From the NCBI RefSeq assembly GCF_025231525.1, contig NZ_CP103057.1, forward strand, positions 2,738,501 to 2,802,500: a stretch of DNA of 64,000 nt, written 5' to 3'. The position numbers and the translations under genes are program-made. The notes below the pieces were generated by a model. It did no database searches, was not told the DNA's origin, and saw only the letters and a program-made list of their open reading frames with translations. This stretch comes from Sphingomonas endolithica. Lineage in GTDB: Bacteria; Pseudomonadota; Alphaproteobacteria; Sphingomonadales; Sphingomonadaceae. Numbering within the stretch: the first letter of the stretch is position 1; each line of letters begins with the position of its first letter. This document shows positions 1 through 9,598 of the stretch, one piece after another.

Positions 1-1087
1 AGCCGTCGAGCTTCTGCTGAAGCTGCGCGATCTGTTGAAGGACAAGGGGCGCGCGTGATTGCGCGCCGACAGTTGCGTTAACACGCGCCGACTCACCGGC
101 CTGCGCCGAACGCAACGCAGCGATCTGGCGATTGTTGAACGACACCTGCTCGTCGATTGCACCGACCGGTGCATTGGCCACATTCTTGCGCGCGAGTGCT
201 TTCGCCTCGTTGAGACGCTGGCGAGCGAGACGAACGTCGGGATGATCATCGGAATAGACCGCTTGCGCTGCAGCCAGCTGTGCCTCGGCCTGGGCAACGA
301 TGGGATCGCGGGTGTCGGCGGTTCGCGTTAGGTTACGCTGAGCGAGTAACTGCGAATTTTCGCGCTGCAGGGCGGCGATCTGGACATCGTAGCTGCCGCC
401 CCCGCCACCCAGCATCGTCACACCGGCGCTAGATAGGATCGATCCGTTGGCGCTCTTGATTCCAGAAATCTGGCGTTCCTGTTCCCCGATCTGCTGTTGC
501 AGACTGCGTGCCTGATCGGCGAGGAACTGCACTGAGGCGCCAGCCTGCTGCGTCGTCTGCGTCGCCGCGAGCTGCAGGACCTGTTCGCTGAGATCCTGCG
601 CCACTGCCTGTGCCTTGTTGGGATCAGCATAGGAGTAAGATAGCGTGAAGGCGATCGTGTTGCTGTTGTTGCCCTGCTGTTGCAGCTCCGCGCTGAGCGG
701 TGAGATCGTCACCGCTTTGCGCATCGTATCGACGATATCCGACAGGGCGTCTGCCCGCTGCTTAGGATAGAGCTGATATCGATTCACCAACTCGATGAGC
801 TCGGGCCGGCTGAGCACCTGCTCGCGGATCCGCGCAATTCGGCGATCAATCACGTCATCGGGATTACCCGCGGCGATTGCCTGCGGCAGCGTCGAGGACT
901 GTACCAGTAGCGTTGCGGACGAGGTGTAGCGTACCGGCATAAGGAAAGCTGCCGCAACTCCTACGATCGCCATGGAGAGGATCGGGACGATCAGATACCA
1001 GCGCCGCTGCCAGATAATTGCTGGCAGATGGGCGAATAGCGACCCGCCGCCGCCCTGCTCGGCTTCGAATTGGTCGTTCTGCTTCAT
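1..1087 (-). CDS. Polysaccharide chain-length determinant (Wzz/GumC type), 3' end outside window
   Basis: About 362 residues are visible; the stop lies beyond the left edge. The N-terminus is cytoplasmic (MKQNDQFEAEQGGGG), then a membrane segment at about residues 31-51, then a Wzz-like periplasmic region (YTSSATLLVQSS) and a long Gln/Ala/Leu-rich coiled coil at about 170-330. This is the layout of inner-membrane co-polymerases that set exopolysaccharide length and contact the outer-membrane exporter. The ATG at 1087 shares one base with the stop of the beta-barrel gene upstream (TAATG), so translation is probably coupled. Whether a C-terminal tyrosine-kinase domain follows cannot be seen. 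Confidence 0.88.
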   Translation of the reverse strand, partial: MKQNDQFEAEQGGGGSLFAHLPAIIWQRRWYLIVPILSMAIVGVAAAFLMPVRYTSSATLLVQSSTLPQAIAAGNPDDVIDRRIARIREQVLSRPELIELVNRYQLYPKQRADALSDIVDTMRKAVTISPLSAELQQQGNNSNTIAFTLSYSYADPNKAQAVAQDLSEQVLQLAATQTTQQAGASVQFLADQARSLQQQIGEQERQISGIKSANGSILSSAGVTMLGGGGGSYDVQIAALQRENSQLLAQRNLTRTADTRDPIVAQAEAQLAAAQAVYSDDHPDVRLARQRLNEAKALARKNVANAPVGAIDEQVSFNNRQIAALRSAQAGESARVNATVGAQSRAPLVLQQIAQLQQKLDG

Positions 1088-2337
1088 TATAGCCCAATAA
1101 ACCTATAAGTTACGCCTGCGGAGGCCGTGAGATTCGCGTCGCGTTTGATGCTGTCGCCAAAGGCCTTGGCATAACCGGCCGACACGAAGCCTGAGAACCC
1201 CGGCCGGAAGCGACGCGAGTAACTCGCGTTGACGTTTAGGAAGTCCAACGAGTCGTCCCGCGTTGTGCCGATAATGTTACGCTGCAAGGGGCTGCTAGCG
1301 CGTGAATAGCCACCGGTGAAGGACAAATCGTCCGTCGGGCTCATTCGATAACCTATCAACGTAGACGCGCTCGTCGATGTCCGTACACCCTGGAAGGCCG
1401 AAGGCACCGTCTGCCGCGAAAGACTGAAGCATGCGGTCAACAAGCTGTCGCGGCGGCAAAGATCGGCCGATCCGTTCAGGCTGGTGGTGGTACGGCTTTG
1501 GCCCAGTCCTTCGGTTAAATCGACGATTGCCGCTCCCAGTGATCCCTTCAATGTCCATCGCTCGCTGATGCCACGTGAGACGGTCAGTGAGGGCTGGTAG
1601 ACCGTCGCATCACCGACCGGCGTCCGGCGATAATCAGACAATCCGACGGCAAAGCTCGCGCCAATGTTGAAATTCTCGCTTAACAAGCGCGAGTAGGAGA
1701 GGGACGGCGTGACATAGTTGAAGTCATTAAACCCGATTCCCTCGAACCGGTTGGCAGACAAGGATACCCCGAACTCTACCTGATCGCGCGGCGAGAGCAT
1801 CGAGACGAGATTACCCGATGCCTGATAGGATTGACGACGTCTGCCAATTCCGCCGAGTGCGGGATCGTTGACGAATTCGGGCAAGTCGGAGCCGACGGGA
1901 ACCACGATGCCGACGGGCACGCGAACATTGTTGAGGGTGCCGACGATCGTATTAAAGTAGCCCAGGGAGGCATTGATCGACGTATATTCGCTCAGCTTGT
2001 GCGTCCCAGACCCCTGGATCGTTGCACTCGCGTTAGTGCCATAGTCGTGGTTGTAGAAGGAAGCCTGCAGGTCCGCCTCCACCCGCAATGTGGTAAGCGG
2101 ACGCTCGCTCACCCAAGATGGATGAAGGTCCAGTGTAGGGCTGATGGCCGTAGGCGTCGAGCCCACATCGAGGAATGGATTTGTCGCGACGCCTACGCTG
2201 GCGGAGGCATCGACGGTCAACCGATTCTGCGCGGCAGCCGGTGCCATCATGGCAAGAAGGTCAAAAGCGGTAAGCACACCTAGGGTTACGAGCAGACGGC
2301 GGGTACCAGCCAGAGGCGAGGCCATGAGGCAAGTCAT
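1087..2337 (-). CDS. Outer-membrane beta-barrel protein of the exopolysaccharide cluster
   Basis: 416 residues with an N-terminal signal peptide ending near AAA-Q (about residue 36). The rest is rich in alternating polar/aromatic strands and ends ASAGVTYRFIGL, typical of an outer-membrane beta-barrel. It resembles the putative beta-barrel porin 2 (BBP2) proteins found next to Wza/Wzc genes in exosortase-linked clusters. The start ATG overlaps the stop of the exporter gene by four bases (ATGA), and its own stop overlaps the chain-length gene, so the three form one leftward operon. A second Met at codon 5 could also be the start. A role in secretion or surface attachment of the polysaccharide is inferred from context. 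Confidence 0.8.
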   Translation of the reverse strand: MTCLMASPLAGTRRLLVTLGVLTAFDLLAMMAPAAAQNRLTVDASASVGVATNPFLDVGSTPTAISPTLDLHPSWVSERPLTTLRVEADLQASFYNHDYGTNASATIQGSGTHKLSEYTSINASLGYFNTIVGTLNNVRVPVGIVVPVGSDLPEFVNDPALGGIGRRRQSYQASGNLVSMLSPRDQVEFGVSLSANRFEGIGFNDFNYVTPSLSYSRLLSENFNIGASFAVGLSDYRRTPVGDATVYQPSLTVSRGISERWTLKGSLGAAIVDLTEGLGQSRTTTSLNGSADLCRRDSLLTACFSLSRQTVPSAFQGVRTSTSASTLIGYRMSPTDDLSFTGGYSRASSPLQRNIIGTTRDDSLDFLNVNASYSRRFRPGFSGFVSAGYAKAFGDSIKRDANLTASAGVTYRFIGL

Positions 2338-2975
2338 GGAACGATGATCGTGTCGCCGCTCTCGATGCGCGGGATCAGCTTATCTCCGCTTGCATCGTTC
2401 GGCACGCCGTTGCGCATCACGCTGGACAAGCGCGCGCGGACGCTGGTGACGGCATTGCCATTCTTGCGCACGATCGAGATATTATCGAGGTTGGCAAACT
2501 CCGCCGGGCCTCCAGCGAGGCTGAGCGCCTCTAGCAGGTTTACGTAGCGGCCTGGGGTAAACGAACCGGGAGATTTGACTTTGCCGACAATGGAGAATTG
2601 AAGTCCGGCGGGGTTGCGAACTGATACCGTCACTTGGGGCACGGTGCCGCGATACTGACCGGTCAGGCGGTTAGAGATGGCGTCCTGCACCTGTTCGGGC
2701 AGCAATCCTTGGACAGAGATCTGGCCGACAAGCGGCATCGCGATTGTGCCATCGGGCAGCACGCGGATCTGGCGCTGCAGCCGCTCCTCGCCCCAGACAT
2801 AGACTTCGATCTCGTCACCGGGATTGATCCGATAAGGGGTGACGCCAGACGCACGAACCACCGGGGGCTGTGCAGTGGGCATGACGTCCTGCGACCCCTG
2901 TGCCATTAAAGGTGCCGCGGCCGTGCCTGCCAGCATGGCGGTCGCGAGTGCGCGACGCCACGAGAATACGGTCAT
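2334..2975 (-). CDS. Polysaccharide export protein (Wza/GumB family)
   Basis: 213 residues from the ATG at 2975, chosen because AAAGGGG lies eight bases upstream; a TTG at 2999 would add eight residues without a ribosome site. A signal peptide (TAAAPLMAQG) is followed by a Poly_export domain (YRINPGDEIEVYVWGEERLQ, about 46-118) and one SLBB-like segment (VGKVKSPGSFTPGRY). The mature protein does not start with a lipobox cysteine, unlike classical Wza. It is the first gene of the leftward export trio and would form the periplasmic/outer-membrane export channel. Confidence 0.88.
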   Translation of the reverse strand: MTVFSWRRALATAMLAGTAAAPLMAQGSQDVMPTAQPPVVRASGVTPYRINPGDEIEVYVWGEERLQRQIRVLPDGTIAMPLVGQISVQGLLPEQVQDAISNRLTGQYRGTVPQVTVSVRNPAGLQFSIVGKVKSPGSFTPGRYVNLLEALSLAGGPAEFANLDNISIVRKNGNAVTSVRARLSSVMRNGVPNDASGDKLIPRIESGDTIIVP

Positions 2976-3104
2976 TACTGCTACCCCTTTACCCTGCAAG
3001 CGGCCATCTTACGGGTTTTCCTTGTAACTGGCGAGACGAAAAGTAGGTTGCCATAGCTAAAGACCGTTGCGAATTCGCCATGTCCAGTTACGAGACAGAA
3101 GGTA

Positions 3105-4667
3105 ATGATCCGTCGACGCCCTTTGATCGCGCATGTCTGCCTGACTTTGCTCGTTACATTGCCCATTGCTTGCACCAGCGGCGATAGACAAGCCGCCGAC
3201 ATGGCCGCTCAAGCCCAGCAGCTTTTCGACGGCGGCCAGCCCGTGGAGGCGTTCGTCCTTATCGGACGATCAATCCGCGAACGAGACGATCAGCCGGCTT
3301 CCTATCTGCTACAAGCGAAGATCGCGCTTGCGCTGGGCAAGCCTGAGGATGCCTATCGGGCTTATGCTAATGCGCAATCGCTCGAAGCGGCGAACCTGGA
3401 AGCGCTGCTCGGCGTTGCGCAGACAGGCATCGGACTTGGTCACCTTAGCGAGGCTGATGCTGCGTCCGACAAGGTCCTTGTCCTTGATCCCAATCAGAGC
3501 CAAGCGCTGCTGGTCAAAGGCATCGCTAGGATGGTGCGCAACGACCTTGATGGCGCGATTGGCTTTAGTGACCAGATACTCACGATCGAGCCTGGGGAGG
3601 TCGCCGCGACGATCTTGAAAGCACGCGCGCTCGCGCTGCGAGGAGACCGCAATGCAGCCCTGGAGCTGATCCGCGGCGGCATCGCGAAGGCGGGTGAGAC
3701 GCGCGAATTAGCGATGTCGCTGGCCGAGCTGCAACGCCTCGGCGGCGATGCGAATGCCTTTCTCGCTTCGTTGCGTCGGATCCGCCAGCTTGCGCCCGAG
3801 AACCGTGATTATCGGTTCGACCTGGTAGATACGCTCTACCGCCTGGGGCATACCGATGAAGCTCGCAGCGAAGCCGCCTCGCTGGTCGCAGAGCCGACGC
3901 TCACCGCGGAGGAGGCCAGCCGCTTCGCGCGCCTGTTCTATGCTTATGATAACGATGCGCTGACGGCCGAGCAGATCGCCGGGGCGGCGACCAAGGCATC
4001 GGTAGAAACCCGCCTAGTGCTCGCGCGCTTCTATATTGCAACCGGGCGCGCGGGTACCGCGATCTCCCTGCTGCGCCCGCTCGCGACCGGCTGGTCGACT
4101 GATATTGAGGCGTTGTACGCAAGGGCTATCGGATCAGCGGGCAATAGCGCTGCGGCTAGCACCGCAGCAAACAACATCCTTAAGCGCGACACTGACAATG
4201 GCGATGCGTTGCTGATCCGGGCGGCCGACGCGATGACGCGACATGAGCCGGCTGTCGCGATTATCGATTACCAGCGCGTCATTCGGGACTATCCCAAGTG
4301 GGAGGAAGGCTATCTAGGTCTTGCGCGGGCTTATGCCAGCAAAGGCCGGACGGACGGTGTCCGCCGCGCCTTCGAAGACGGGCGCAAGGCCTTGCCGCAA
4401 AGCCTGCCGCTTGCGCGCGATTATATTGCTGTGCTGTTGCAGATGGCGGACAGGGAGCATGCGGTAGATGTCGCGCGCCGCTTTGCGCTCGACTCACCGT
4501 CGTTGGTCAGGGCATGGTCAATTTACGCCACAGCCTGTACCAGGACGGGCGGCGAGGAGTGCCGCGCCGAGGCCGCAGAGGGTGCCAAGCAAGCCCGATC
4601 GCGCTACGGCCTTGATCCTGTACCCGGCACACCGCCTCCTATCGCGCTGATTGGCCGACTGAATTGA
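3105..4667 (+). CDS. TPR-repeat protein of the exopolysaccharide/exosortase cluster
   Basis: 520 residues. The N-terminus is a hydrophobic signal ending LPIAC, a possible but non-canonical lipobox (Pro at -3). The rest is built of tetratricopeptide repeats (for example ASYLLQAKIALALGKPEDAY and EALLGVAQTGIGLGHLSEAD). A purine-rich AGAAGG sits just before the ATG. TPR proteins are regular members of exosortase/EPS loci (PrsT-like) and probably scaffold assembly at the cell envelope; this one is shorter than typical PrsT. Its stop overlaps the glycosyltransferase start (TGATG), so the two are co-translated. Confidence 0.75.
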   Translation: MIRRRPLIAHVCLTLLVTLPIACTSGDRQAADMAAQAQQLFDGGQPVEAFVLIGRSIRERDDQPASYLLQAKIALALGKPEDAYRAYANAQSLEAANLEALLGVAQTGIGLGHLSEADAASDKVLVLDPNQSQALLVKGIARMVRNDLDGAIGFSDQILTIEPGEVAATILKARALALRGDRNAALELIRGGIAKAGETRELAMSLAELQRLGGDANAFLASLRRIRQLAPENRDYRFDLVDTLYRLGHTDEARSEAASLVAEPTLTAEEASRFARLFYAYDNDALTAEQIAGAATKASVETRLVLARFYIATGRAGTAISLLRPLATGWSTDIEALYARAIGSAGNSAAASTAANNILKRDTDNGDALLIRAADAMTRHEPAVAIIDYQRVIRDYPKWEEGYLGLARAYASKGRTDGVRRAFEDGRKALPQSLPLARDYIAVLLQMADREHAVDVARRFALDSPSLVRAWSIYATACTRTGGEECRAEAAEGAKQARSRYGLDPVPGTPPPIALIGRLN

Positions 4668-5425
4668 TGACATCCTCATCCGCCTCGATGCGAACCGTAT
4701 TTCTCGGTCTGCCGATGGCATCACTGTCGATGGAGCAGGCTATCGACGCGGTACTGCGCGGCTGCGAAGCGACAACCTTCTCCTATGTCGTCACGCCCAA
4801 TGTTGACCATGTCGTCCGCCTCGATAAATCACGTGACAATGTCGACGGCCGCGCGTTTGCCGACGCTTACGCCGCGGCGGGGCTGGTGCTATGCGACAGC
4901 CGTATCCTTCAGCGGTTGGCAAAACTGTCGGGCCTGTCGCTGCCGGTGGTTCCGGGCAGCGACCTTACGCGAGTCCTTCTAGAGGATCCTCGCATGGCCG
5001 GACGTACGGTCGCTATCATCGGGGGCTCAGAAACTTTGGTCGCCTCGCTCCAGCGCTGCGCTCCCGGTATTCGCTTAATGCAGCTGCGCCCCCCGATGAA
5101 CGTGCTGCGCAATGAGGTGGCTGTGGCGGAGATCGAGCAGTTCGTTGCCGAGCAGCGTGCCGACGTTGTGCTGTTCGCAATAGGCGCGCCCCAAAGCGAG
5201 ATTGCAGCGCATCGTTGCTTGTACGAGGGCCGGTCGCGCGGCATCGGCCTGTGCATTGGCGCCTCGCTGGAGTTTATAATCGGCGAGAAAAGCCGCGCGC
5301 CTCGTTGGGTGCAGCACATTGGGATGGAATGGGCCTTCCGGCTGGGTAGTGAGCCGCGCCGGCTCTGGCGCCGCTATCTCGTCGATGGCCCACGCATCTT
5401 CGCTATTTGGGCACGGCAGCGCTGA
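4667..5425 (+). CDS. WecG/TagA/CpsF family glycosyltransferase
   Basis: 252 residues from the ATG at 4667, which shares a base with the upstream stop. Family signatures are VVTPNVDHVV, an early D-S-R (LCDSR), GAPQSE near residue 175 (usually GxPxQE), and the C-terminal block from GIGLCIGASLEF to WRRYL with RAPRW. Members transfer a sugar to a lipid-linked intermediate during surface polysaccharide synthesis at the cytoplasmic face. It is likely one step of repeat-unit assembly here. The sugar donor cannot be told from sequence. Confidence 0.87.
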   Translation: MTSSSASMRTVFLGLPMASLSMEQAIDAVLRGCEATTFSYVVTPNVDHVVRLDKSRDNVDGRAFADAYAAAGLVLCDSRILQRLAKLSGLSLPVVPGSDLTRVLLEDPRMAGRTVAIIGGSETLVASLQRCAPGIRLMQLRPPMNVLRNEVAVAEIEQFVAEQRADVVLFAIGAPQSEIAAHRCLYEGRSRGIGLCIGASLEFIIGEKSRAPRWVQHIGMEWAFRLGSEPRRLWRRYLVDGPRIFAIWARQR

Positions 5426-5449
5426 AAAGGTGATTTAGCAAGCTAATGC

Positions 5450-6646
5450 TCAAGATATTTCTTCGTCGCCAGCGCGACGTGTTCGTACCCAGCCGGCGTT
5501 GTCACCCCGGCGTAGCATCATGCGATAAAGCGGCAGCTTGCTAGCGATGTAGAGCGGTGCGCGGAGCAGTGCCAAACCGCTGATCTGCTCGCGGCCCGCA
5601 ACCAACCATGCAGCGATCGTCGCAATGCCTGCAACGATCGATGCTGCGGCCAGCGCGCTGGCCACCAACAGCGAAGCGCCGACGAGCGCCAGCAGTAGAA
5701 GGAGGGCAAGCACCGCTCCGGAGCCCGCAAAAAGTAGGGCGAGCGGCGGCACCAACAAATGTACGCCGAGCCACAAACGGCCGCGCGAGGTGCCGACTAT
5801 GCCTTGCACCACCAGTGGCAACGCCTTTCGCCGCGCGATCGTGAGAAAGCCCCGCTCCCAACGATGCCGCTGTGTCATCAATGCGCCGCCCGATGCTGCA
5901 TCACTCCAGACGCGCACCGACTCCATGAACCGTGGATGCTTGCCATGCTGCGTTAGCCAGACGCCAAGGGACATATCTTCCGCAAGATCGGCACTCGCCA
6001 GCGGAGCGTCGGCAAGCAACTTCCACGGCAAGGCCATGCCGGTGCCGGTCATCGCTGCGACCCCGCCCATCCGGATCATACCACGCTGGCGCACAAGGTT
6101 TTTGACGAGAAAGGCAAAGCTTGAAATTTGCGCTATTGGTGTTGCGGCAAGGTCTGCGTGTTGCAGGTAACAGGCCTGGAGCGCTCGCCCGGACGTGGCG
6201 GCGGCGCGCGCGAGCGCAGCCACGCCGGCGCCTTCGACCGTGCAATCGGCATCGAGTACCACGATGCAATCGGGCGGCGAGGCGGCGGCCACGTGATCGC
6301 GGCCGAAAGCGAGCGCATAGCCTTTGCCGCGACGCGCTGGATCGTTGCGTTCGATCACCCGCGCGCCGGCGTTACGCGCCTGCGCTGCGGTGTCGTCTGT
6401 ACAATTGTCGGCAACCACCAGTAACTCAATGGTAGGGTCGGTCGTCGCTCGCAGCGCCACGATGGCTGCGGCGATCCCTGCTGCTTCGTTATGCGCTGGG
6501 ATTAGCACGACGGTACGCGGCAATTCACCCAAATCCGCCGGCTGTGAAAGCGGTCGCAGGCCAGCAACGACTTCAATGGTATAGATCGCCAGCATTAGCA
6601 GCGGCGGTGCCGCGACGAGCCATGCGACGACGGTGATGATGCTCAT
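5450..6646 (-). CDS. Glycosyltransferase family 2, membrane-associated
   Basis: 398 residues from the ATG at 6646, whose ATGA overlaps the stop of the GT4 gene upstream. An N-terminal membrane helix is followed by a GT-A fold: VVLIPAHNEAAGI, VVADNCTDDTAA, the DxD motif in VVLDADC, and the acceptor motif RHRWERG. A hydrophobic C-terminal stretch (about 295-360) holds several membrane helices. This is the layout of processive or polyprenyl-linked GT2 enzymes in exopolysaccharide synthesis. Substrate is unknown. Confidence 0.88.
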   Translation of the reverse strand: MSIITVVAWLVAAPPLLMLAIYTIEVVAGLRPLSQPADLGELPRTVVLIPAHNEAAGIAAAIVALRATTDPTIELLVVADNCTDDTAAQARNAGARVIERNDPARRGKGYALAFGRDHVAAASPPDCIVVLDADCTVEGAGVAALARAAATSGRALQACYLQHADLAATPIAQISSFAFLVKNLVRQRGMIRMGGVAAMTGTGMALPWKLLADAPLASADLAEDMSLGVWLTQHGKHPRFMESVRVWSDAASGGALMTQRHRWERGFLTIARRKALPLVVQGIVGTSRGRLWLGVHLLVPPLALLFAGSGAVLALLLLLALVGASLLVASALAAASIVAGIATIAAWLVAGREQISGLALLRAPLYIASKLPLYRMMLRRGDNAGWVRTRRAGDEEIS

Positions 6647-7728
6647 CGCAGCAGTCCTGAGATGAAGCTGCGATAGGCGGCACCCACCTGATCCCAACCG
6701 AAGCGCTCAGCCCGTGCGGAGCCATCGGCCCGACCGGTCGTTGCGGCTAGCGTGGTGGCGATTGCCTGGGCTACCGCAGGGATCGACTGGGTATCGACCA
6801 ACGGCTCGTTATCGCCAACGATCCAGCGGAGGCGCGGCGTATCATGGCCGATAATTGGCAATCCGCATGCCATCGCCTCAACGAAGACGTTGCCGAACGA
6901 TTCTAGCAACGACAGGTGGAGGAAGGCGTCCGCGGAACGATAGAGTGCTGGCATGTCCGACGGCGAGACCGTGAGGCGGGTAAAGCGACCCGGCAGCAGC
7001 GTTGCAGCGAGCGCATCCACCTCGCCCCGCAGCGCGCCATCGCCCGCGACCACCAGGTGCGCCCCGGGTACCGCCGCGATCGCGCGAATACCGTCGCTGA
7101 CGCGCTTGCTCGTGATCAGTGCGCTAACCATCAATACGATCGGGCGGCCTTCTGGCAGGCCAAGGCGCACGCGCTCTCCCGATCCCGGCGAGAAGCGCCT
7201 CAGGTCGATTCCGTTCGGGATCAATGCCGATGGCCAGTGGTCCTTGTTGCGCTCGTAAAAGTCGGGGTTAGTGCAGACAAGCCCCTCGCACCCGAACCAG
7301 CGATATTCCGACGTACGCGTTATCGCGGGCCAGTCGCCGTTCTGCGTGACGAAAACATGCGCTGGTCGTTTGCCGCCGATCCGTGGCCGCCGCAGCGCCA
7401 AGTTGGTAAACGGAAAGGAACAGGTAACCGTCGCGTCATATGCATCGGGGTGGTACCTCCGTAACAACCCCGGCAGGAAGCTCGCCTCCTCATAGACGGT
7501 GTCACCGCGCAGCAGCGGCATGGACGGCATCCGTTCAAACCATTTTCGATCGATCGCGGGAACGTGGCGGAAGGCGTAAGGGGTATCGGGCCTCGGCCCG
7601 CCCGACCCCATCACTGTCACCGCATCGCCGGCGCGGGCGCAATGATCGGCCACGGCGAGGAGCGCCACCTCCGCACCTCGGTCAAAGCGGTGAAAGCCCG
7701 GCAGGGCGAAGAGGAGGCGCATCGCCAT
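6643..7728 (-). CDS. Glycosyltransferase family 4
   Basis: 361 residues with a GT-B layout: N-terminal GFHRFDRGAEVALL, a central ALIPNGIDLRRFSP, then VMVSALITSKRVSDGI and the E-x7-E retaining motif in LLESFGNVFVEAMACGLP. It follows the EpsD-like gene by about 15 bases and overlaps the GT2 gene by four, so the three are one transcription unit. It should add a sugar to the lipid-linked repeat unit in the cytoplasm. The start could also be the Met at codon 3 (7722). Confidence 0.87.
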   Translation of the reverse strand: MAMRLLFALPGFHRFDRGAEVALLAVADHCARAGDAVTVMGSGGPRPDTPYAFRHVPAIDRKWFERMPSMPLLRGDTVYEEASFLPGLLRRYHPDAYDATVTCSFPFTNLALRRPRIGGKRPAHVFVTQNGDWPAITRTSEYRWFGCEGLVCTNPDFYERNKDHWPSALIPNGIDLRRFSPGSGERVRLGLPEGRPIVLMVSALITSKRVSDGIRAIAAVPGAHLVVAGDGALRGEVDALAATLLPGRFTRLTVSPSDMPALYRSADAFLHLSLLESFGNVFVEAMACGLPIIGHDTPRLRWIVGDNEPLVDTQSIPAVAQAIATTLAATTGRADGSARAERFGWDQVGAAYRSFISGLLR

Positions 7729-7743
7729 GCTGTCGGCGACGTC

Positions 7744-8592
7744 TTACTTCGGTGCCGCCGGGGGGGTGAAGCCTGGCTGATATTCGATCTTCGCCTTGGC
7801 GCGCGCATCCTTCAGCCGCTGCTGAACCACCGCGTCCAGCGCCTGCGCGCGCATCATCTGCACAGCCAGCGGCTGCGCCTGTTCGGGCGACAGCGGCGCG
7901 GTTTCCTTGCTGACGATCACGCTCGCCACTATGCCCTGCGGTGTCGGCACAATGAAGGGCTCGCCTGGCGGCAGCGCCAGCACCTGCTGCATCATCGCCG
8001 CGGGAACCTGGGCGGAATCGATCTTGTTCGCACCCCGAGCGACTTTGACTCCGCGGCCTTCGAGATATTGCGCAATTGCATCGAGCGAATGCAGATCCTT
8101 CATTTTGGCGATGACACTCGTGTCGCTGGGCGGCGTGAAGCGCAATTGATCGACGGTATAGATCGTACGGCCAGCAAAGTTGGTCGGATGGTCACCGATG
8201 AACTTGGTGATTGCCGCCTGATCAGGCACGCGCAGCGTGTCCTGTGCGCGCTTGGCGTAGAATTCCAGCAACAACCCTTGGCTCAGTTGGCGCTGACGGT
8301 TGAGGAAATCGGGATCTCGGTCCAGCCCTGCAGCCTTAGCCTGCTGTTCAAGCAGGCGCTTGTCGACCAATCGCTGGATGAGAATGCCCCGCGCCTTGTC
8401 CTTCTCGGCACCCTCAGGGATTTTAGCGTTGCCCAGTTCGGCATTCACCTCCTGCAGTGTGATCTCGTCGCCGTTGACGACGGCAGCGACCTGGCCAGTC
8501 GCCTTCTTTCCGCAGCCGCTCAGCGCCAGCGACAGCGCGAGGCACGAGATCAGGATCGGGGCAGGGGTCTTTAAGGGGGACATGGGGCGCAT
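7744..8592 (-). CDS. EpsD-like peptidyl-prolyl cis-trans isomerase lipoprotein
   Basis: 282 residues from the ATG at 8592, chosen for AGAGGAA six bases upstream. A lipobox (LSLALSGC) directs lipid anchoring. The mature part has a SurA-like N-terminal domain (VAAVVNGDEITLQEVNAEL) and a parvulin-like region ending with LPPGEPFIVPTPQGI. The order and neighbours match EpsD proteins of exosortase-linked EPS operons, where they are thought to help fold secreted or outer-membrane parts. Isomerase activity is inferred from family. Confidence 0.82.
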   Translation of the reverse strand: MRPMSPLKTPAPILISCLALSLALSGCGKKATGQVAAVVNGDEITLQEVNAELGNAKIPEGAEKDKARGILIQRLVDKRLLEQQAKAAGLDRDPDFLNRQRQLSQGLLLEFYAKRAQDTLRVPDQAAITKFIGDHPTNFAGRTIYTVDQLRFTPPSDTSVIAKMKDLHSLDAIAQYLEGRGVKVARGANKIDSAQVPAAMMQQVLALPPGEPFIVPTPQGIVASVIVSKETAPLSPEQAQPLAVQMMRAQALDAVVQQRLKDARAKAKIEYQPGFTPPAAPK

Positions 8593-8663
8593 TGACGTTC
8601 CTCTGGAGATAGCGAATATTTTAGGATAGGGCGGCAACATTATTGCAGAAAGGCCCCGCCGAC

Positions 8664-8912
8664 GTGGAAACTCCCTTTGATTGGATCACCTTGGCGTTGT
8701 TCGGGGGCTTGATCGTCCTGTTTCTCGAACGTTCGTCGAAGGCGGAGCCGAGCGATCACCTTTGGCAGTACATCATTCCCGCTATAGGTTGTGCGGTCGC
8801 CAATTACGCTGGCAATCATGGACAAACCCTTGTCGCGGTCGCGATCATCGTCGGAGTGGTCGCCTATGTTCATGTGGTACTAAAGCCGCTGGAGCTGTGG
8901 CGACGGCGCTAG
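8664..8912 (+). CDS. Small membrane protein, XrtV-accessory-like
   Basis: 82 residues from a GTG at 8664, with AGAAAGG ten bases upstream; a TTG at 8643 is possible. Three hydrophobic segments are visible (ITLALFGGLIVLFL, YIIPAIGCAVANYAG, LVAVAIIVGVVAYVHVVL). Its size and its place beside XrtV and EpsI fit the small accessory proteins annotated with exosortase V in sphingomonads. It is the only gene here on the plus strand, and its stop codon overlaps that of EpsI tail to tail (bases 8909-8912). Exact function is unknown. Confidence 0.62.
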   Translation: METPFDWITLALFGGLIVLFLERSSKAEPSDHLWQYIIPAIGCAVANYAGNHGQTLVAVAIIVGVVAYVHVVLKPLELWRRR

Positions 8913-9598
8913 GCCCTGCCAATCAGCAGTTGGCGGGCAGCCGGCGATGCGCTTTCGACCAATTGCGCGGCGAACGCCGCCAGGTCGGCCTGCGCCGCGG
9001 GCATGTCCGGCGCAAGCGTGGATAGCCTGACGAGGATACCATCAGGGATCATGCCGTCGAGGTTGGCACGTACCACTGCCATCCGCTGGTCAAGCCAGCT
9101 GGTTGGAAAGCTGTTGCCGATCCGCGTCCAGTACAGCACCTGCTCGGTCCGGCTAATACCATCGGCCGAGAAGATGTTGGCCGAAATACCGCCGCCTACG
9201 CCGTTGGGCACCTGTTCTACCTGGGTCGGCGACAGATGATAGCCGCCCGCCGGATAGCAGACCTCCGGCCTGTGGACCTGCAACATGCCATCCTGAACGT
9301 TGCTATAGGCAACCAGTAACATCATCGGCAGGCGATCGGGCGAGACGTAACTGCGGGTGACGAGCCCGCTGTAAAGCGCGTCGGACAAGGCGTCGGGCGG
9401 CGGCAGCACGATTCCGGACGCATCGCGATACGTCCAGTTGCCGATCTGTAGCGGGATCAGCTTGTCGAGTGCTTCCTTACGCACTGGTACCGCGATCGGC
9501 TCGGGCTGGCGGGCGATCGCGGCGCCCCCGACACCCAGTAAAGCGGTGCCTATCAGCATACTCCGTCGGTTAAGCAGTGACGAATAAGTAGAAGTCAT
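8909..9598 (-). CDS. EpsI-domain protein associated with exosortase
   Basis: 229 residues. The N-terminus has a Tat-like signal (NRRSMLIGTALLGVGGAAIA). The body carries EpsI landmarks: IGNWTYRDA, LLVAYSNVQDGMLQVHRPEV and CYPAGG. The ATG overlaps the exosortase stop by four bases, so the pair is coupled. EpsI proteins accompany exosortases and are needed for EPS formation in some systems; their molecular role is not settled. Confidence 0.85.
   Translation of the reverse strand: MTSTYSSLLNRRSMLIGTALLGVGGAAIARQPEPIAVPVRKEALDKLIPLQIGNWTYRDASGIVLPPPDALSDALYSGLVTRSYVSPDRLPMMLLVAYSNVQDGMLQVHRPEVCYPAGGYHLSPTQVEQVPNGVGGGISANIFSADGISRTEQVLYWTRIGNSFPTSWLDQRMAVVRANLDGMIPDGILVRLSTLAPDMPAAQADLAAFAAQLVESASPAARQLLIGRA

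Noticed and set aside
7564..8574. A 336-codon rightward frame opposite the EpsD-like gene
   Set aside because: It lies antisense to a clear lipoprotein gene, has Arg/His-rich composition typical of shadow frames and no motif.
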